Of a stretch of DNA of 64,000 nt, positions 39,508 to 53,755 are shown piece by piece. The notes under the pieces were generated by a model. That model saw nothing but the letters and a program-made list of their open reading frames with translations. It ran no database searches and was not told where the DNA came from. Both the position numbers and the translations under genes were made by a program. This stretch comes from Rhynchonema sp. JSB1_4 (lineage: Eukaryota > Nematoda > Chromadorea > Monhysterida > Xyalidae): NCBI GenBank assembly GCA_030248065.1, contig JASAMV010001689.1, positions 1 to 64,000 of the forward strand, given 5' to 3'. The stretch's first letter is position 1; each line of letters starts with the position of its first letter.

Positions 39508-42500
39508 CTACGGGAAGTTCAGGGCGTGTGCCTACAATATAATCGAGTTTGTTATCATATTTTGATACAAACAAGCTGCAGACGCCGACCGACGCGGTCT
39601 GTTTTTCATCAGTGTCACTTGGTGCTCACTACAAACACATAATAAATTACGGTAGGAAACGTACGTGCGCTTTGAATGATTCAGCAGATAAAACGCTCAG
39701 GATGTTATGTGATGAAAACACATGCAAAGATGTCGGGATGAAAAATTCCGGAGCCCCAAAACTGCTCTGATAAGCAGCATGATGCAAACAGACCAGTAGA
39801 AGTTCGCGGAATTTCAAAAAGACGATTAAATTTTTTGCTGATGTGCATACTACATACAAAATGTTGTCAATTGAATTGTACGGGAAAATGGAAACGCCCT
39901 TCAAGTCTATCAAATGGGGCGGGGAGACAAGGTTGGAAAGCTCAAAGGGTCGGTCACCTTCAAGCAAATGGATTTCAAGCTAATAAAAGTATACGTGCCG
40001 TACATACAACAGCACACAACGTGCGCGTGTATGTGTTTGTGGCGTGGACATGTAGCCTCCTGGATGCAAACAAGCGCCAAACAGCAGCGGTGCCATGCAG
40101 GGTTGGGGATATGTCACAGCTGTGAGTGTCGTCATGTCATGCCCGCTATAAAACACCGACTTCATGTTTTATTGGGAATACTCGATAATGCGCGCTATGC
40201 CTTTGAGGCTGTACACGGTACCCGACAAACTTGACCCATGTCAACCAGCAAAACATGGGGTCACAAAATCACACAAACATCAATCGCATGGTTGTATAAG
40301 CCGGACAGTTGTTACAATGGACACAGCATCCAATGGAACTGCAGCACTACTGGGACATTGCTGGGACAAGAAATGACGGAATCACGAACACAACGCACAG
40401 AGATGTCAATATTGCGCAAGCATGCAGTCAGAAAGTGACCCTCGGCATCAAGTTAGCGAGCACAGATGTCGATCAAATAGCGATGACTGGAAAAACAATC
40501 TGATGCTGAGTGAAGTCGCATGTTCGTGTGACACACCCACAGGGTTCCTTATCTGTGCACAGAATCAGTCTACCCCGCGCCGACTTATTGGCGCAGCTTT
40601 AAATTCACATGTGCACCTATCGAGCCCGCCACTGTGTGTAACTAAAACTCCGTTGGGAGTTTGTCCGGGGTCAAAATGATTGACAGAAATCACCGGCGGG
40701 CCGTGATGGCTGGTTTTTATTGATGCTCGCCGCTTACACGCACGAGCTGCTTAATTTCAGCAGAGCAGCATGAATAACCGGCACATGAAAAATCATGCAC
40801 GAGACATGAGAACGACGACCAAGGCAGTCAGGCGGAAAACTCTGTAGTTGTGGGGTACTACAGGCTGAAACATCAGGTTCATGTGAGGGCACATGGCAGC
40901 GCACGGACTCCGATAACCTATATGGAACAGCCGTGCAGTGCAAAGTGAAATGATTAGCTGGTGATTTGGCCACATGTGACTCACATCGGCAAAGGGCAAC
41001 ACGAACATACATGCACATGGCTTCTTCTTACATAACAGCGACTTTCGATGATGCTATTTGAGTGCTTGTGCTAAGCTGCTCGCTCATTAGTGAAAAACAC
41101 TCGCACGTTCGGCCCCGCGTATACGGTATATTGGGCTCGGGAGCTGCAGCTGATGTCATTATTATGGTTTGAGATTTACTGCTGCAAGCTTACATCCTTT
41201 TGGACAGAGTAAAGTTATGTACCACAACAGATCAAGTAACCCTGTACTGTAGGCACGCAGGGCTGTTGTCGCTCGTTTTTTTTTCAAAAAAGATTTTCTC
41301 TTTGCCACAACAACAACGAGCTTTCAGCTTGGCTGGCATAGACAAGTGGACATAATGCAAATTGTGGGGTGGTGGAGGCTGCGTTGCAGCAAAAAAGACA
41401 CTGGCAGACCGTCGGGCGAACAAGCAAGCCCGTGGGCTAGGCACATAGTCGCAAAAAACGGTATGAAAAACAAGCCTCACCGAAACCAAGCTGTTGCGCC
41501 CGCGCCTGGGACGGAGGCCTTATGTGCGAACAAGGAAACGGGCTTGGAATTCATACAATGCGAAAGAAAAACATGCGCCGACGCACACCCCACGCTGCGA
41601 GGGACGTACAGTAGCGGACAACAGACATACATAACAAGGGTAACGAGAGAGAAAAAGAAAAGATTTTGACGAAATGGAATTTTCAAGCGCGCTATGTACC
41701 TACTATATGAACTACTGCCTGACATCAGTGTCAAAGCATTGCATGTCTTAGCAGATTAGCTTCAGTCTATTCCCGGTCTGGTCAGTACAACAACCCAGCG
41801 TCACATGAGACCAGCTTGTGCAGATAAATTGATTTGGAATCGTCCTTTTGACCACCTACATATATATCGGCTACTTGTAGCCAAAGTGTTGGTTTAACGG
41901 CCAGGTCATGTGAAACGATGCTGCTTGTAATAGTTATTGGACTCACGGAAAGGTAAAACATGCGCGTTATAGTGGCAAGGCATGAGTACGAACGGCGGAT
42001 GCTGACTTTCGTCCAAGCAGTCGGTGCTTGTGCCTGTCACCTTTCAGTATCAGGGGGTTTAGCACATCATCAAGAAACTCTGTTTGACGTCATGTCTATG
42101 GACATATACATAACGCCAAGAAAAACAACAATAAACCAACAGCACCAGTGACTTAAGCATCGATATTTGTATTTCCAGACAGGGACACATGTTCACTGAA
42201 CGTTCCGAGTGCGCATAACTTCATTCGATTAGCATGCAGTGCACACGGTGTTTTGTTGTGGTTTGATTCAAAGGGCGCAACATCCAGCACGCAGAACCTG
42301 TTACTGCCATCCAATGTGCGCGGCTCCGTTGAGACTTGATCGACTCCAAAACCAAAACTTGTTGGGTACTGTAGATGTTTGGGAACTCAATCACTAGGTC
42401 CTCCTCAAGAGGGTTACCCAAGAATCTAACATTATGTATAGTAACTTGTAGCATCATGGCATAATGCGCCTCTCAAAGCGTCCCACCGACCGAACATGTA

Positions 42501-45500
42501 TGCAAGTGCAAAGTGGCCGTTGGGTCCTGGTTGCTGTCAGGGATGGGTAATATCACATGTGTATAATGTCCGTCAACTGTGGTGAGTCAATTCCGCACAC
42601 ATTTGCAGTGCATGTATGCCTGATTTAACAAGGAAATTATCCAAGATGCAAGGCGTATTGTGTCTCACATCCATTTGGGACCCTGGACCACCGCTAAGCC
42701 AATAACATGAAACGGATTGACATTCCTCGCCGAACGAACTGAGCTGAGCCAATATGCAGCAATGCAAAGGGAACACGTCTATTTTGTCTTTGCAGATGGA
42801 TGCGCGGCAGGAAATGCAGCCATTTAATTTACATTTGAGTTCGCCGACAGTGATAAGTCAGAGGTTCCGCTGGCTTATCCCGGTCTATTGTCCTAAAACA
42901 GAGTAATCCGGGAGACAAGTGGGCTTGTTTGCAATGGCTGTTTGTTGCAAACTCTGTCCCTGAGTGTACACTGACTACACTGACCGTGAAGTAATGACCA
43001 AACAGAACGCTTCCAAAACCAAAAGCTGTTGTAAAATAATAGTCTGTTTACAATCTACAAAATATAAAAGTTCGAGATAAGAAAATGTTGCCTTTGGCAG
43101 GGGCAAGAGCACCAGCAAAACATGTGCATTTTGATTTACGACACTGATAGCGGACAGAGAACGGTAATGTGACGGAGGGGACATGGGAACACACACATTA
43201 TACAACGTCGACATCAGAAGGTCAATAAAAGTTGCATCGACACACAACCGATGTCAAAGCGAAATGCCGCCGCCCGCAAACTGCCATAACGATCTGGTTA
43301 TGAACTTGTACGAACACGTGAATTGTGAAAGCCAAACTGACGAATGACTGTGACGGACCAGTAAGCATGACCGCAAAGACAACTCTCGTCAACTGGCACA
43401 TTCATATAGTGGACAGTGGACAGACACATTAGGATACGGTGTTGTTCGCGTTTACCACCCCATAAACACAGAGATCAATTAAGCCAAGGGGACTACCAAG
43501 GTACAGTGCGTGAAATCGGGCATGTAACACGTATAGCACGGTGGTCCGACGGTGTTGTTGGCAGGACGGTTGGCTGATGTTTCATATTCAATGTATCGAA
43601 AAGATAGCCCTCCGCAACAACACCTTAGTCACAGCTGGACTCAATACGGTGAGAAAAATAATGGCCTTTTAAAAAACAGAATAAGGTCAAGTGCTGAAAA
43701 CACCAAAGTTTGCATACAGCGCCAGCCAAAACAGTATCCACAGGATTGCAGGGGGAAAGTGCGCGAAAACGGGAAAGTGTCGGAATTAATATTCACACGT
43801 CGCCCTGACTGTTGACCGGTCGGATAACTGGACGCTACTTGCAGTATAATGAATGTGATGTTGTTGGGTGCAACTCGTGTAGTGTGACTGCTATACGAAC
43901 GAACGACTGTTGGGACCCAATGAATTCATTGGCGAAACGGCCAGTCGCAAGCCGTTGTCACTAACCAAGGACATAAACACACAAGGTAAACACAATCAAT
44001 TTTTATGTGTTTCATTCGTGACTTGCTCATCTGCGCATCTATGTATTCGTGTCAACTTTGTTGGGTCTGGTCGGTCCCGTTAGTTAAGCAGGACAGCGAA
44101 CGGATGCAAGGTTGACAAATTTCGCGGTACCGAACAAGCAACTCCTTGCTAAATCATGCTTCTATTGTGTTCACTATCTGCAAACATGCGATTACGGCGC
44201 ATGTGCTCACCGTATTGTATCATAACACCCAGAGATGGGTGACAACAACAACAAACACAGTATCTACATATAACGTTACCTATCCGTACGTTTGATCTGA
44301 GGTTGGATCATGAAATTAGGAGCGCACAATTTGTGGCTGTGGTAAATGCCGCGAAAGACTCAACAACTCACATAACAAGCTAGAGACACAACGGTCTGCA
44401 AAAGAGACGGCTCTGCTCAAGACGAAGCGATGAAAACAACAAGACGACCTAGTCATGTGTTACGTCTACTTTCGATGGCTGTGTGAATCATAGACAGTCG
44501 CGCATAAATCGCGTTACTAATACTTTCCCAATGCCCAGTATGCCTGAAGTGCTTCAAATTGGCCATAGATAATCCGCAAGACTGGAATTGAGCAACAGAA
44601 AACTACCCCAGGTAGTATTTTTGTAAAAGCGTCTAAACCTGGGACAGGTATTATATACACACGTAAGGGCCGTTCTGGTGATTATGTGAGGACAAAAGAA
44701 ATCAGCACGTCTTTTCAGATTGAATCTGACCCTGGGGGAAACAGCGGATGTGAAACCACTGGCGAGAGATTACAGAATGGGTTGCTATAGATCTTATCTG
44801 TACACCAAAGCTGTTTTGCAATTCTAAATGCACAAAACGAAAAAGATGATGAGAAAAATAAATGTATAAAAGAAGAGAAAATAATGGCTGTGTTTTGTTC
44901 GATTTCTGTCGACTGCCGTATTTTTATTTTATGGAAAAGCAACATGTGATATACCCAAGGCATAATACCAATGCGCAGCTGGGTCGTTCTTCATATTTTG
45001 CTTGGCGAAATATTCCGCATAAGAAGTGCACAGTTCTTCATTCAACTAATGGCCTACGGGAAAGCGACATGTCACTTGGCTACCAGACGAATAGCTTGTC
45101 CGAACAGACAGTCTGTTCCCAATATCTGCCCAGTGCATGCAGTCATAGATCATGGCACAGCAGGCGGCATGCGTGCGCGCAGCAGCTTGGTGTTGAAATA
45201 ATCACCCTGCCGCCAACCATATCGTCGTGAACGATGAAGCGCCTTTAAAAAGCCATTGTGACGCCCTAAAATTATATATGAAATTCACTTGCGCATGATT
45301 TATGTCGAGAAATTAGACGCGCGGGCTCAACTGCGGGGTTGCGTGTGCGGTTATCAAAGCGAGAGCATATGGCGAGAAGGGCATTCATAAATCCATGCAG
45401 TAGGACAATTTCGACGGCGGTTTGGACCAAATAAAAAGCATGAGAACAACTAAAAATCGTTCACAACGAAAACAAAGCAAACGAAACGAGCTGCTTGATA

Positions 45501-48352
45501 CTTCTTCACACGCATGAATGTTGCATCTGTCGTCAAGCTTAATGATGTTGCACGCTGAAACGGACATCCGTCCGTAATGACATTTGGAGAACTTGTGCAG
45601 AAACGGATACAAAGTTCGCGCAGCCGGCCCGAACTTGAGTGGTGTTTGTACGTGATGCTCGATGTACATGTCATCATGCCTAAGTGCACCAAACAATTTT
45701 CGTTTGAACATGCCAGGCCGGAAGCATCCAAGTGCCAGCCGACTAACAGTCACTGTGAACAAAAACAGCTTATGGACACGCCATTAGGGGCTTATACGAC
45801 CTTCGGGACCAGGAGGGCACGCACGGTTTGTATGTGTGTCGTCTCATGAAAAGACTCTTGATTGATGTTAAGAAAGTTTTGGTGGTAAAATTGAGAGGCT
45901 GCTTATTGACGTGTCACAGTCGATGCGTCCTGTGTACTTATCCATGTGAACCTCAGTGACCGGTGAGAACAGATCGGTTCTGACTTGGCCCCTAATTTCG
46001 ACCGGCGTTGAACCGAGTTGAAATCGAATCTTTAAGACCGATTTGAAACTGCGAATAAATTCGTGTTGTAAATCGCTCCAAAAATTGTTACGACAAAAGT
46101 TCAGTGAAACGTCTCACTGCGTCAGAAACATAAATAGCTTGTAGTTGTTATACGTTTGAACTAAAATGTACTGTATGCCCAGAAGACAGGACAGGAGGCA
46201 GGTGGCTAAAATACGAAAACAAACGTTGAGGTTTAATGTCGGTTTTCACAGATTTTCAAAATAATGGCGCGAAGCGTAGATGAAGCTCGGCAAGAGGGTC
46301 ATTAAATTCAGTAGCCCTTCGGCCATAAGCATAAGTGCTGTATTCTGTTAAAGCGGCAGCATAGAGTGATTTTTATGAGTAGTCTGTGTCGTTTTATCGC
46401 GAGTGCATCTATTGTAAAAACCAAGGTGGAGTGGAGCAGCAATTTTGTTTCAGCAAGAGTGCTTTTCACATGGAGAAAGAACACGTTGGTGAATACGCAT
46501 GAAGTCACCAATGTGCCCCACCATTGGGACGCAAATGTGTAACAGCTTGAAGACGTGCGTAAAATATGGTCCAAAATGTGACAAATAGGCTTGAAAAGTT
46601 GCTAAAACTTTTTGTTAAATTTCAAGATCAGCAAACGCAATACATTATCGGGCGACTGAGCCGGGGCATAAAACCTTTCGATTGCGGCGCCTGTCGCGTT
46701 TCGTGACCGATCACTTCGGCATAATATGGATTAAAGTCATTAGGGTGCGCTCCTGCTGGCAGCAACATCGGTGGTATGTACGTTATATACCTGTTTATTG
46801 ATAAGCTTCGGTTTTTACACCGAGACACTTACGGGTGAAAAAGTGAAAAACGGGGGGAGAGTTTGGGATTGGTTTGTTGCAGAAACACGCACGGTATTGA
46901 ACCTACTGCTTCATCGTGTATAGGTGCATAAACACATGTATAAGTATGCAAACTATGACGGTTGACGCACCCTCAGCACTTACAAAAACAGGAGAAAGAA
47001 CCGCGACAAGGAGCCGAAACACTGCGGGTGACAGGCATCAAAGTTGTGGTAACTTGCACCTCGGAGCCACTAGACTGATAAATTGTTGGGTATGTGAGCT
47101 GCTCAGTGCACAGCTTTGACGCATGATTATGCTAACAGCTGTAGTGGAACCCCAAAAATTTACTGGTAAGTTTTTTTGCCTCAGACGCCCAACCAATGGT
47201 GGGATGATTGATTCGTTCGTTCGCATGTTTTCAATCAAATTCGAACAAAAAACAGCAATAGGTACATACATGTATGTGAGCAAGGACGAGAGTGCGTTAC
47301 TTGAGAGCGAAACGACCTGCAGAGAAGAAAAACATCGGTGAGTTATATCATCGCAGCGAAATGTACGAAACTTCAAACGTTCGTACAAAAAGTCAGGGAA
47401 CTATCGATAATGACGGCAGATTTTGCCGAAACATCAAAACGGTAAAACTGACGCGCAGCACATATGGAATATGTCTGTTTGTTGGAGTTGCAAAATTGAT
47501 AACTAACCATTGGACAAAAGGTTCATCTTAGCTTTCTGCGCATTCTACGCCAAACGACAGCAGCCCAAAAAGGGCCCGCAAAATAAGGGGAAAAGCGCGA
47601 AATGAACATCAAGCACAATAATTGGCCGTTTAGATATGGACAAGCCGGACCATTGGGTGGTCACCTCCAGCAGCGCCCGATTGAGAACGTGCCAATCGTA
47701 CTAATTGTTGGGTTCATTTTTGGAACCGGTTTATTTGGGGATAGAGTCTCGGTGCCGAAGAAACGATTGTAAACAACTATCGATGCGATGACTGTGTGCT
47801 GTTTTCGGCTAACAACGTATGTATATATTGTCAACAAAATTGGGCCCATTACTAGCGCCAAGCAGCACTCGTAAACCTGAAAGGACATTAGCATGCACTT
47901 AAAGTCAAACAAGCGCCCTGGAACACATTGTATAGCAACTTTTCTAGTGTGGGATGAACAGCTTTTTATTCTCATCATAAAGTACGCAGTTTGAGTCATT
48001 AAGCTCCTTTGAACGTATGTTTGACTGAATTCAGTTGGGTTTGTATGTTTGGTCTGCCTAAACCTGTCGTAAGTATGCACACATGACCTGAGGTAATAAA
48101 AACACGACATAATGCACGTCTGTGGACCGAGACATATTGTGGTTCACTTGCTTCAGTGCAGCTACCGTTTATTAGACGGCTGAGCTGAATGAAGCAAATG
48201 TACATCACAGCGTATCACCTGGACCTGAGCTCGGCAGGTTCCAAGTTTAATCATGCATCATCTTTCAATTTCGAAGTGCCAGGGGGTCGTGGAGAACACA
48301 AACAGGTCCGAGTGGTGCAGCTGCGGGCGTCAGGTACATAGGGTATACATTA
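39508..48352. other. Intergenic, no gene seen
   Basis: Unique-looking sequence with short, overlapping open frames. TGAAACATCA copies lie at 40866 and (inverted) 43575. On the minus strand the 40866 copy is directly followed by G, giving a perfect acceptor, TGATGTTTCAG; a short open frame ending TALVVVLMSRA follows it, too short to call. Confidence 0.4.
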
Positions 48353-49285
48353 GGCTGCCTTCACAATGCATGCGCGTTTGCGCATTTGCGCACGAAACTG
48401 ACGCGCATTTGTGTTCACAATGCATTTGCACGTTTGCGCATCTGCGCGTTTGCGCGCGGAGCTCGTGCGCATGCGCAAACGCGCATTTGTGTTCACAATG
48501 CATTTGCGCGCTTGCGCGTCTGCGCGTTTTTGACGCGCAAAGGCGCAAAAATACGATTAGGATTGGTTCTAATTTTGCGTGCGCGTTTGGCTTGCCCGAC
48601 CTGCCTGAAGCAAAAAAACATTATTATTTCAACAAATTATATTTTAAAAACGATATGGCCACCCGTTACGATCCTTTTACGTTTGTTGTTTTATCACTCA
48701 GCCATTGTTTATGTTTCATTTCAAAAGTCATTCTTTCACAGGAAACAAAATGTCGAAAATTGTATTTTTCACAACTTGTCGTGTTTGTTTCTTGTTCGTA
48801 TGCTTTTCTTTGAACAATTTCTATGGAATCGGGTGGAGGGTTCAACTTTTGTTTTCTTTGATAGTAATTTTATGTATTTTCTATAATTCGTTGCCAAAAA
48901 ATATTCCGCAATCTCAAGTTTTCCTTTTAAAAATTACATCATGGGACAGCAAAGGTGAATGCTCATCAACAGACGATGAGCTCAATCTCCCGCCGGACGC
49001 CTGCCAGCCCGGTACGAATATGAAAATGCAAAAAAACAACTGTTCCAAATTTCATGCACACGCTATTCTAATCTGATGCGCAAACGCGCATGTCCATTAT
49101 GAACACAGATGCGCACTGCGCGTTTGCGCATGCGCGTTTGCGCGTGCGCGTTTGCGCGTGCGCGTTTGCGCATGAAATTTGCATTGTGAACACCAATGCG
49201 CGTCAAAAAATGTGACGCGCAAACGCGCATGCGCAAACGCGCAAATGCGCAAACGCGCAAACGCGCATGCATTGTGAAGGTAGCC
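48353..49285. mobile_element. 933-bp TTCACAATGC-family TIR element with GCGTTTGCGC arrays
   Basis: Left end TTA|GGCTGCCTTCACAATGCATG, right end GCATTGTGAAGGTAGCC|TAA. TWA flanks and a GGC start recall PIF/Harbinger elements, but the class is inferred. Both arms are arrays of GCGCGTTTGCGCA-type units. In the left arm TTCACAATGCAT recurs at 48360, 48414 and 48492, so the arm consists of tandem hairpins. The interior (about 48600-49060) is AT-rich and unlike the arms. It carries an open frame (48705-49076) that may be captured host sequence. Confidence 0.85.
48750..49076 (+). CDS. ORF inside TIR element, possible captured gene fragment
   Basis: From the ATG at 48750 (MSKIVFFTTCRVCFLFVCF) the frame runs to TGA at the edge of the right arm. 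It encodes a hydrophobic stretch (LLFSLIVILCIFY), then a polar segment with four cysteines (GECSSTDDELNLPPDACQPG). Signal anchor followed by stem is the layout of type II Golgi enzymes, but I recognise no family. It lies wholly between the two arms and differs from them in base composition. That fits a Pack-MITE-type capture; it could also be chance. Confidence 0.3.
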   Translation: MSKIVFFTTCRVCFLFVCFSLNNFYGIGWRVQLLFSLIVILCIFYNSLPKNIPQSQVFLLKITSWDSKGECSSTDDELNLPPDACQPGTNMKMQKNNCSKFHAHAILI

Positions 49286-52200
49286 TAAGGTGCTGCGGGT
49301 ACCACGTGTGCATGCCCCCAGGACCCAGAGTGGTACATGTCTGGTGTTGGGTATACCAGGTAAAATGAGGTACAGTACACGCCACACTGTGGTCATTCTG
49401 TGTGCTCCTGAAATTTATAATAATCTGTTATTCGCATGAGTATGCGCAACATGAAATATTCACTTGCGGCATTTATATGTGTGTGTATGTGCGCATAATT
49501 CCACTTATCTGGCGCGTTGCAGGCGCGCACAGCAGCGTTTGATGGTAATTAGCTTCAGTGCTGTGTAGCAGGATGCACCACATTCGTAAATATTTGCCAC
49601 AAATTTCGGTGGCTTACATATACCACGGGTGATAATTCCAGGGTCTGTAACCCTGTCAGCCAGGCACTACCATTCAACAACAAGATGTGGCCCATTTCCC
49701 ACACTTTACAAGTCACAGAACTCGAATAAGGGCTTGAACTCGCGCCAGAATCAGCCAGTCAAACTCTCGAGCTCAAATGTACCGGAATGAAGGTTGACCA
49801 CTGCAAGCAATTTTGAAGTGACCAAAGGGTATAAGGTCTCTATGTAGGTATTGAGGGTTCATAGAGGCAAGCGAGAGTGACCAAACTGCGGCACCCGCAA
49901 GGGATTGCATTGTTGGTCAAAATGTGCAGACAAAATGTGTGTTTGAGTTGAAGTTTGCTGGAGGAAAAGTGCGCAGTCAAGTGGTACTTCATGTGGTCGA
50001 GACTTGTCCTGTACTTATGCCACCGGCCCGGTCACAAAAGTAGTCTTGAACTTTGTGCACTTGTACACATGCAGTACAGACAGTTTTGATCGTAACGAGC
50101 CGCAGAAACGAATATAAAACTTCGCCACGGGGTGTGTTTTGGTGGCTGGAATAGGCCAAATGGTGCCGTATACTGTACCTCGTCTCACAATCAGAACCGA
50201 ACTTTGTTATCAAACCACAGTGTGCCCGATGCCCATTGCGCGTGTGTGCTAGGCTGTTGTTGTGCTTGTTGTAATTGTTCTATCGAAGCGCATTGATAAG
50301 GAAACTAGCCCGAAGCGAGTACGATTTTGAAATTGTGTTTTCTCGGCCGCGAGCGGTCAGTGGAACTTTTCTGATTAGTTTTCAACCGCGTGCGCAATAT
50401 TACAGTCATATGAAGTTCCTTGCAAGGTGGTGAATGTGCGGGCATTTGGAGCCGTGCTCTGGCGAGCCTAATTTCACTAGTGAGTGACCAGATCAAATTT
50501 TGTAAATTGAGCGAATGCAGAAACCAAACGCGAGATACAAAATCTGTTTTCACGCAACACACTGCATGGCTTTGAGAGTGAAAACAAGTGTTCTCTATTC
50601 ATGGATTAAATTTATGTAACGTACATTGCGTAATATGCTGTATGCAGGTATACACACAGATTTGTGAGATAAAAAAGTCAATGTTACAATGTGGTATGTT
50701 TTCTATCGAGCATTAGAAGTAGTCTGACGCTCGTTGGGTACTGTTGCCACACAAGTCCATTGACAGGCACTTGCTACATATCTAGAGAAGCGTGGTTGAC
50801 CAAAAGATATTTGGCAACATTGAGTGTTGCACAGATGGTCTTGATTAGGGCGGTTTGGTCATTCTGATTATATTCAGTTTCCAACCGCCGCCGACAAAAG
50901 ACTATGGTGGCGCATATAGGGAGTGGTAAAATGACAAATAAACAGTCCGCTAGTGCGATGATACAAAGTCAGTATGAGAGAAAAGGGAACAGTGCGCGCG
51001 AGTTAGTCAGTGTCGGCGGCGGTGGGCTAAAGAAAGCTCATTCCATTCAGGGTATGCTAGAGCGCTCCTGGTTGGTTTCCTCCAAATTACGATATCAATC
51101 TATTACGCGTTTCAAATGACGTGCCGGGCGCCAACCAACAGACGATCAGTTTTGGTGCGGTGTTTGGCCACTTGGCACCCAATTGAAAACAGTTGCACAA
51201 CCAGATTCCTTGGCAAGTGCGGGCCGTTTGTGCGGGTCCAAATTTGGTACTGTACCTGCATATTCTGAGAGCGCCACTGTGCTCAACAAAATTTTACATA
51301 AACAGTATTGTGTTGCGAAAGTCGGAGGCAAACGACTTCATTTCTCTGCGCAGGGAACACAATCTTTGGCATTGTGTTACAAACAAAATGCCTCAAACCT
51401 GCGCCAGCAAAGGGGACAGGGCGGAAAAGGTCGTGGGTTACGTGAGTCTGTCAAAACAACTGAAACTGTCAGCCACTTATCACGATATGCCAGATGAAAA
51501 AGAGACGGGTGTTGCAAACCCAGAAGACAGACAGAGACGAACCACCAATGACGCTGGTCGGTTAGCGGATGAGGCACAGGGACAAACAATTTTTATATCG
51601 CAAATTGTAATGTCTGGAGCACACGATGTGCGTCCACTAATCATAAATATGGGATTTATTCGATTGTATATTATCTTGGACTGCTGTTGACCTGGTCTAA
51701 CCCATACATGGTTCTTGGGCTCGCGTTTGGCCTGATCGCTTGACTTGTTGGTATTCGTGCAATGCGCACCCAAGTTTGATCTACAGCTTGAAGTGTCTGC
51801 TTCTGAGACAGTGAGTTTTGTGCGAATCAGTTTATGGCCTTATTGAATGATGACTAGTGCGAAACAGCTAACATAAATACTGAATTGTTTTTATAAAGAT
51901 GCCCCCGTTCGTTACAATGGGCATGCGGCTTGTGATTGAAACCCGCTGTTTAGCACACAAAGTGTACACCACTTGTACAGCAACACAACCAATCGAGCTG
52001 CAGGGCAACCGAAAACTACAAACAACACACACATCGGTTAAACATTGAAAATAGGCCGTTGGAATAAAAATTAATTGTTTGATGTCACGGTCAAATACAT
52101 ATGTTATATCAATTATTGAAAACAGAAGTTTGGCACTGTGAGAATGCGTGTTCATCACACCTTACCGGTTGGCGAACAACTACTGTACATGGCTGCCATC

Positions 52201-53074
52201 GGTTGGTGATTGAAGCACACAGATTTGTCAGCTCGAATACAACAGTTGTTTTTGGCCTGCCACCCACATTGTGTGAGACCGAAGAGCCCATCTTTATTTG
52301 ATACAGCCACTGTGGTCTCTGCGTGTAGTACAACATTCGAGTGTGCCAAGTTGCAGCTGTCTGTCGACTCAAGTATTGGTATCAGTGCTGTGATATACAA
52401 TGATAGATGCTGGGGGCATTACAATAATACGCGATGATCAGAGAAAGCCAAAGATTCGCATTATGACACTGCGTACGCCTACTTTTTGTGTGTGATATCT
52501 TGTCCATCCAATTCCAGTTCTTTGCCTTGCATTATATTTACTTCAAGATAAAACATCTGACAAACAGTCGCCACTTCGATCGTGTGATATACACACCACA
52601 AATCAGGTAAATTGTGCACGGCGAAGCAGCAAAACGAAAGTGAAATCAGGTAGGCTACGGGTTCGGCGACCAACCCGGTGGATCAAGCATGTATTTCGGG
52701 CTCCGGGAGCCGGCCACCCCGGTAAATTAAGGTATGCAGACTTTATCGAGAGGCATGCCAAGGAGGACTACCGTAACCAATTCATTTTTGTAGCTCGCCG
52801 TTTTTCTTCCGACAATCTGATGTTTTGTTTGGGCCGAAATCGCCAACGGGCATTGGCGGATATCAATCACACAAACAACAATCAACACAGGCCAAAAAAA
52901 CGTGTGTGAGCTTTTCATTTTGGGTTTGATTCTGTTTTCTGAATTTTAGTATACACACCTTTAGTATGTTCACTTCACTACCGATGGGATTGATAACAAG
53001 ATGAATCACAGTAGTCCGACACACGTGGCGCTTTGATGGTTGGTTGGTTTCCACACGAGCGGAAGTCGTGGTCG
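49286..53074. other. Intergenic, no convincing gene
   Basis: The 165-codon frame at 51193-51690 overlaps another long frame and has no recognisable domain. The frame at 52640-52909 (KLRYADFIERHAKEDYRNQF, ending PKKRV) looks slightly protein-like but is unsupported by splice context. Confidence 0.35.
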
Positions 53075-53690
53075 CGTCATTGACTGAAGAAGATGACCAC
53101 CGACAGTTCTTCGGCGCATTTGATCGGGTTTCTCCACAGATCGATGGGGCTCGCGGATGCGGGTCAACTTTTTCAACAGAATAGATGTTCGACCGTGTCA
53201 GGTTCGGTGTTGCATCGAGGGCACTCGTTTTGTACGTTTGGGTAGATGCGGTTGCGATATGAGTTCAGTATGCGACAGTGGCCACTGCGTACAAATGTAC
53301 ATATAATACTAGTTGCGCCAGGATGCATCTTGTGCGCCTACCCAGTGACTCCTCTTCCGGGTTAATGTCGGGTGGTTTGGTGCCCAGAACCCGATTGACG
53401 CCGAGCGCCGCCTTGTCCAATAAGCCGTAGTCGGTGTGGATAGCTTCAGCGTTTTGCCGTGGTCGTACTTCTTCTTGGTCTTTACGGTGTTGCGTAGCAC
53501 AACCTCCGAGATTTGGACTGCAGTGTTGCTCGAAGTTTGGATTTCGGGTATGGGGCGGTCGTTTTTTGACATCAGGTGACAGTCGGAGTGACCCTCATGG
53601 GGGAGTTATACATACTTGTCCATTTTGGGCTTGTAGACAATGAGGACAAATTTTTCCTATAATTATATTTTGTGATTGAGTTGGAGCACT

Positions 53691-53755
53691 AATTTCGACC
53701 AGCGTAAAAGTTGTTCCCCTGCACCAAATGAACAACTTTTACGCTGGTCGAATTT
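53691..53755. repeat. 26-bp inverted repeat, GACCAGCGTAAAAGTTGTTC
   Basis: The left arm (53691-53716) and right arm (53730-53755) are complementary except at one position, with a 13-base spacer. The right arm runs straight into the GCGTTTGCGC array. The same word occurs once at 33248. Confidence 0.7.

Noticed and set aside
48253..48886. 186- and 166-codon plus-strand frames rich in Ala, Arg, Cys and His
   Set aside because: They are translations of the GCGTTTGCGC array in the left arm of the foldback; the repeat is open in several frames on both strands.
51193..51690. 165-codon plus-strand frame
   Set aside because: It overlaps a 104-codon frame, has no domain, no signal or helix pattern and no splice context. 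It is compatible with chance in this much sequence.
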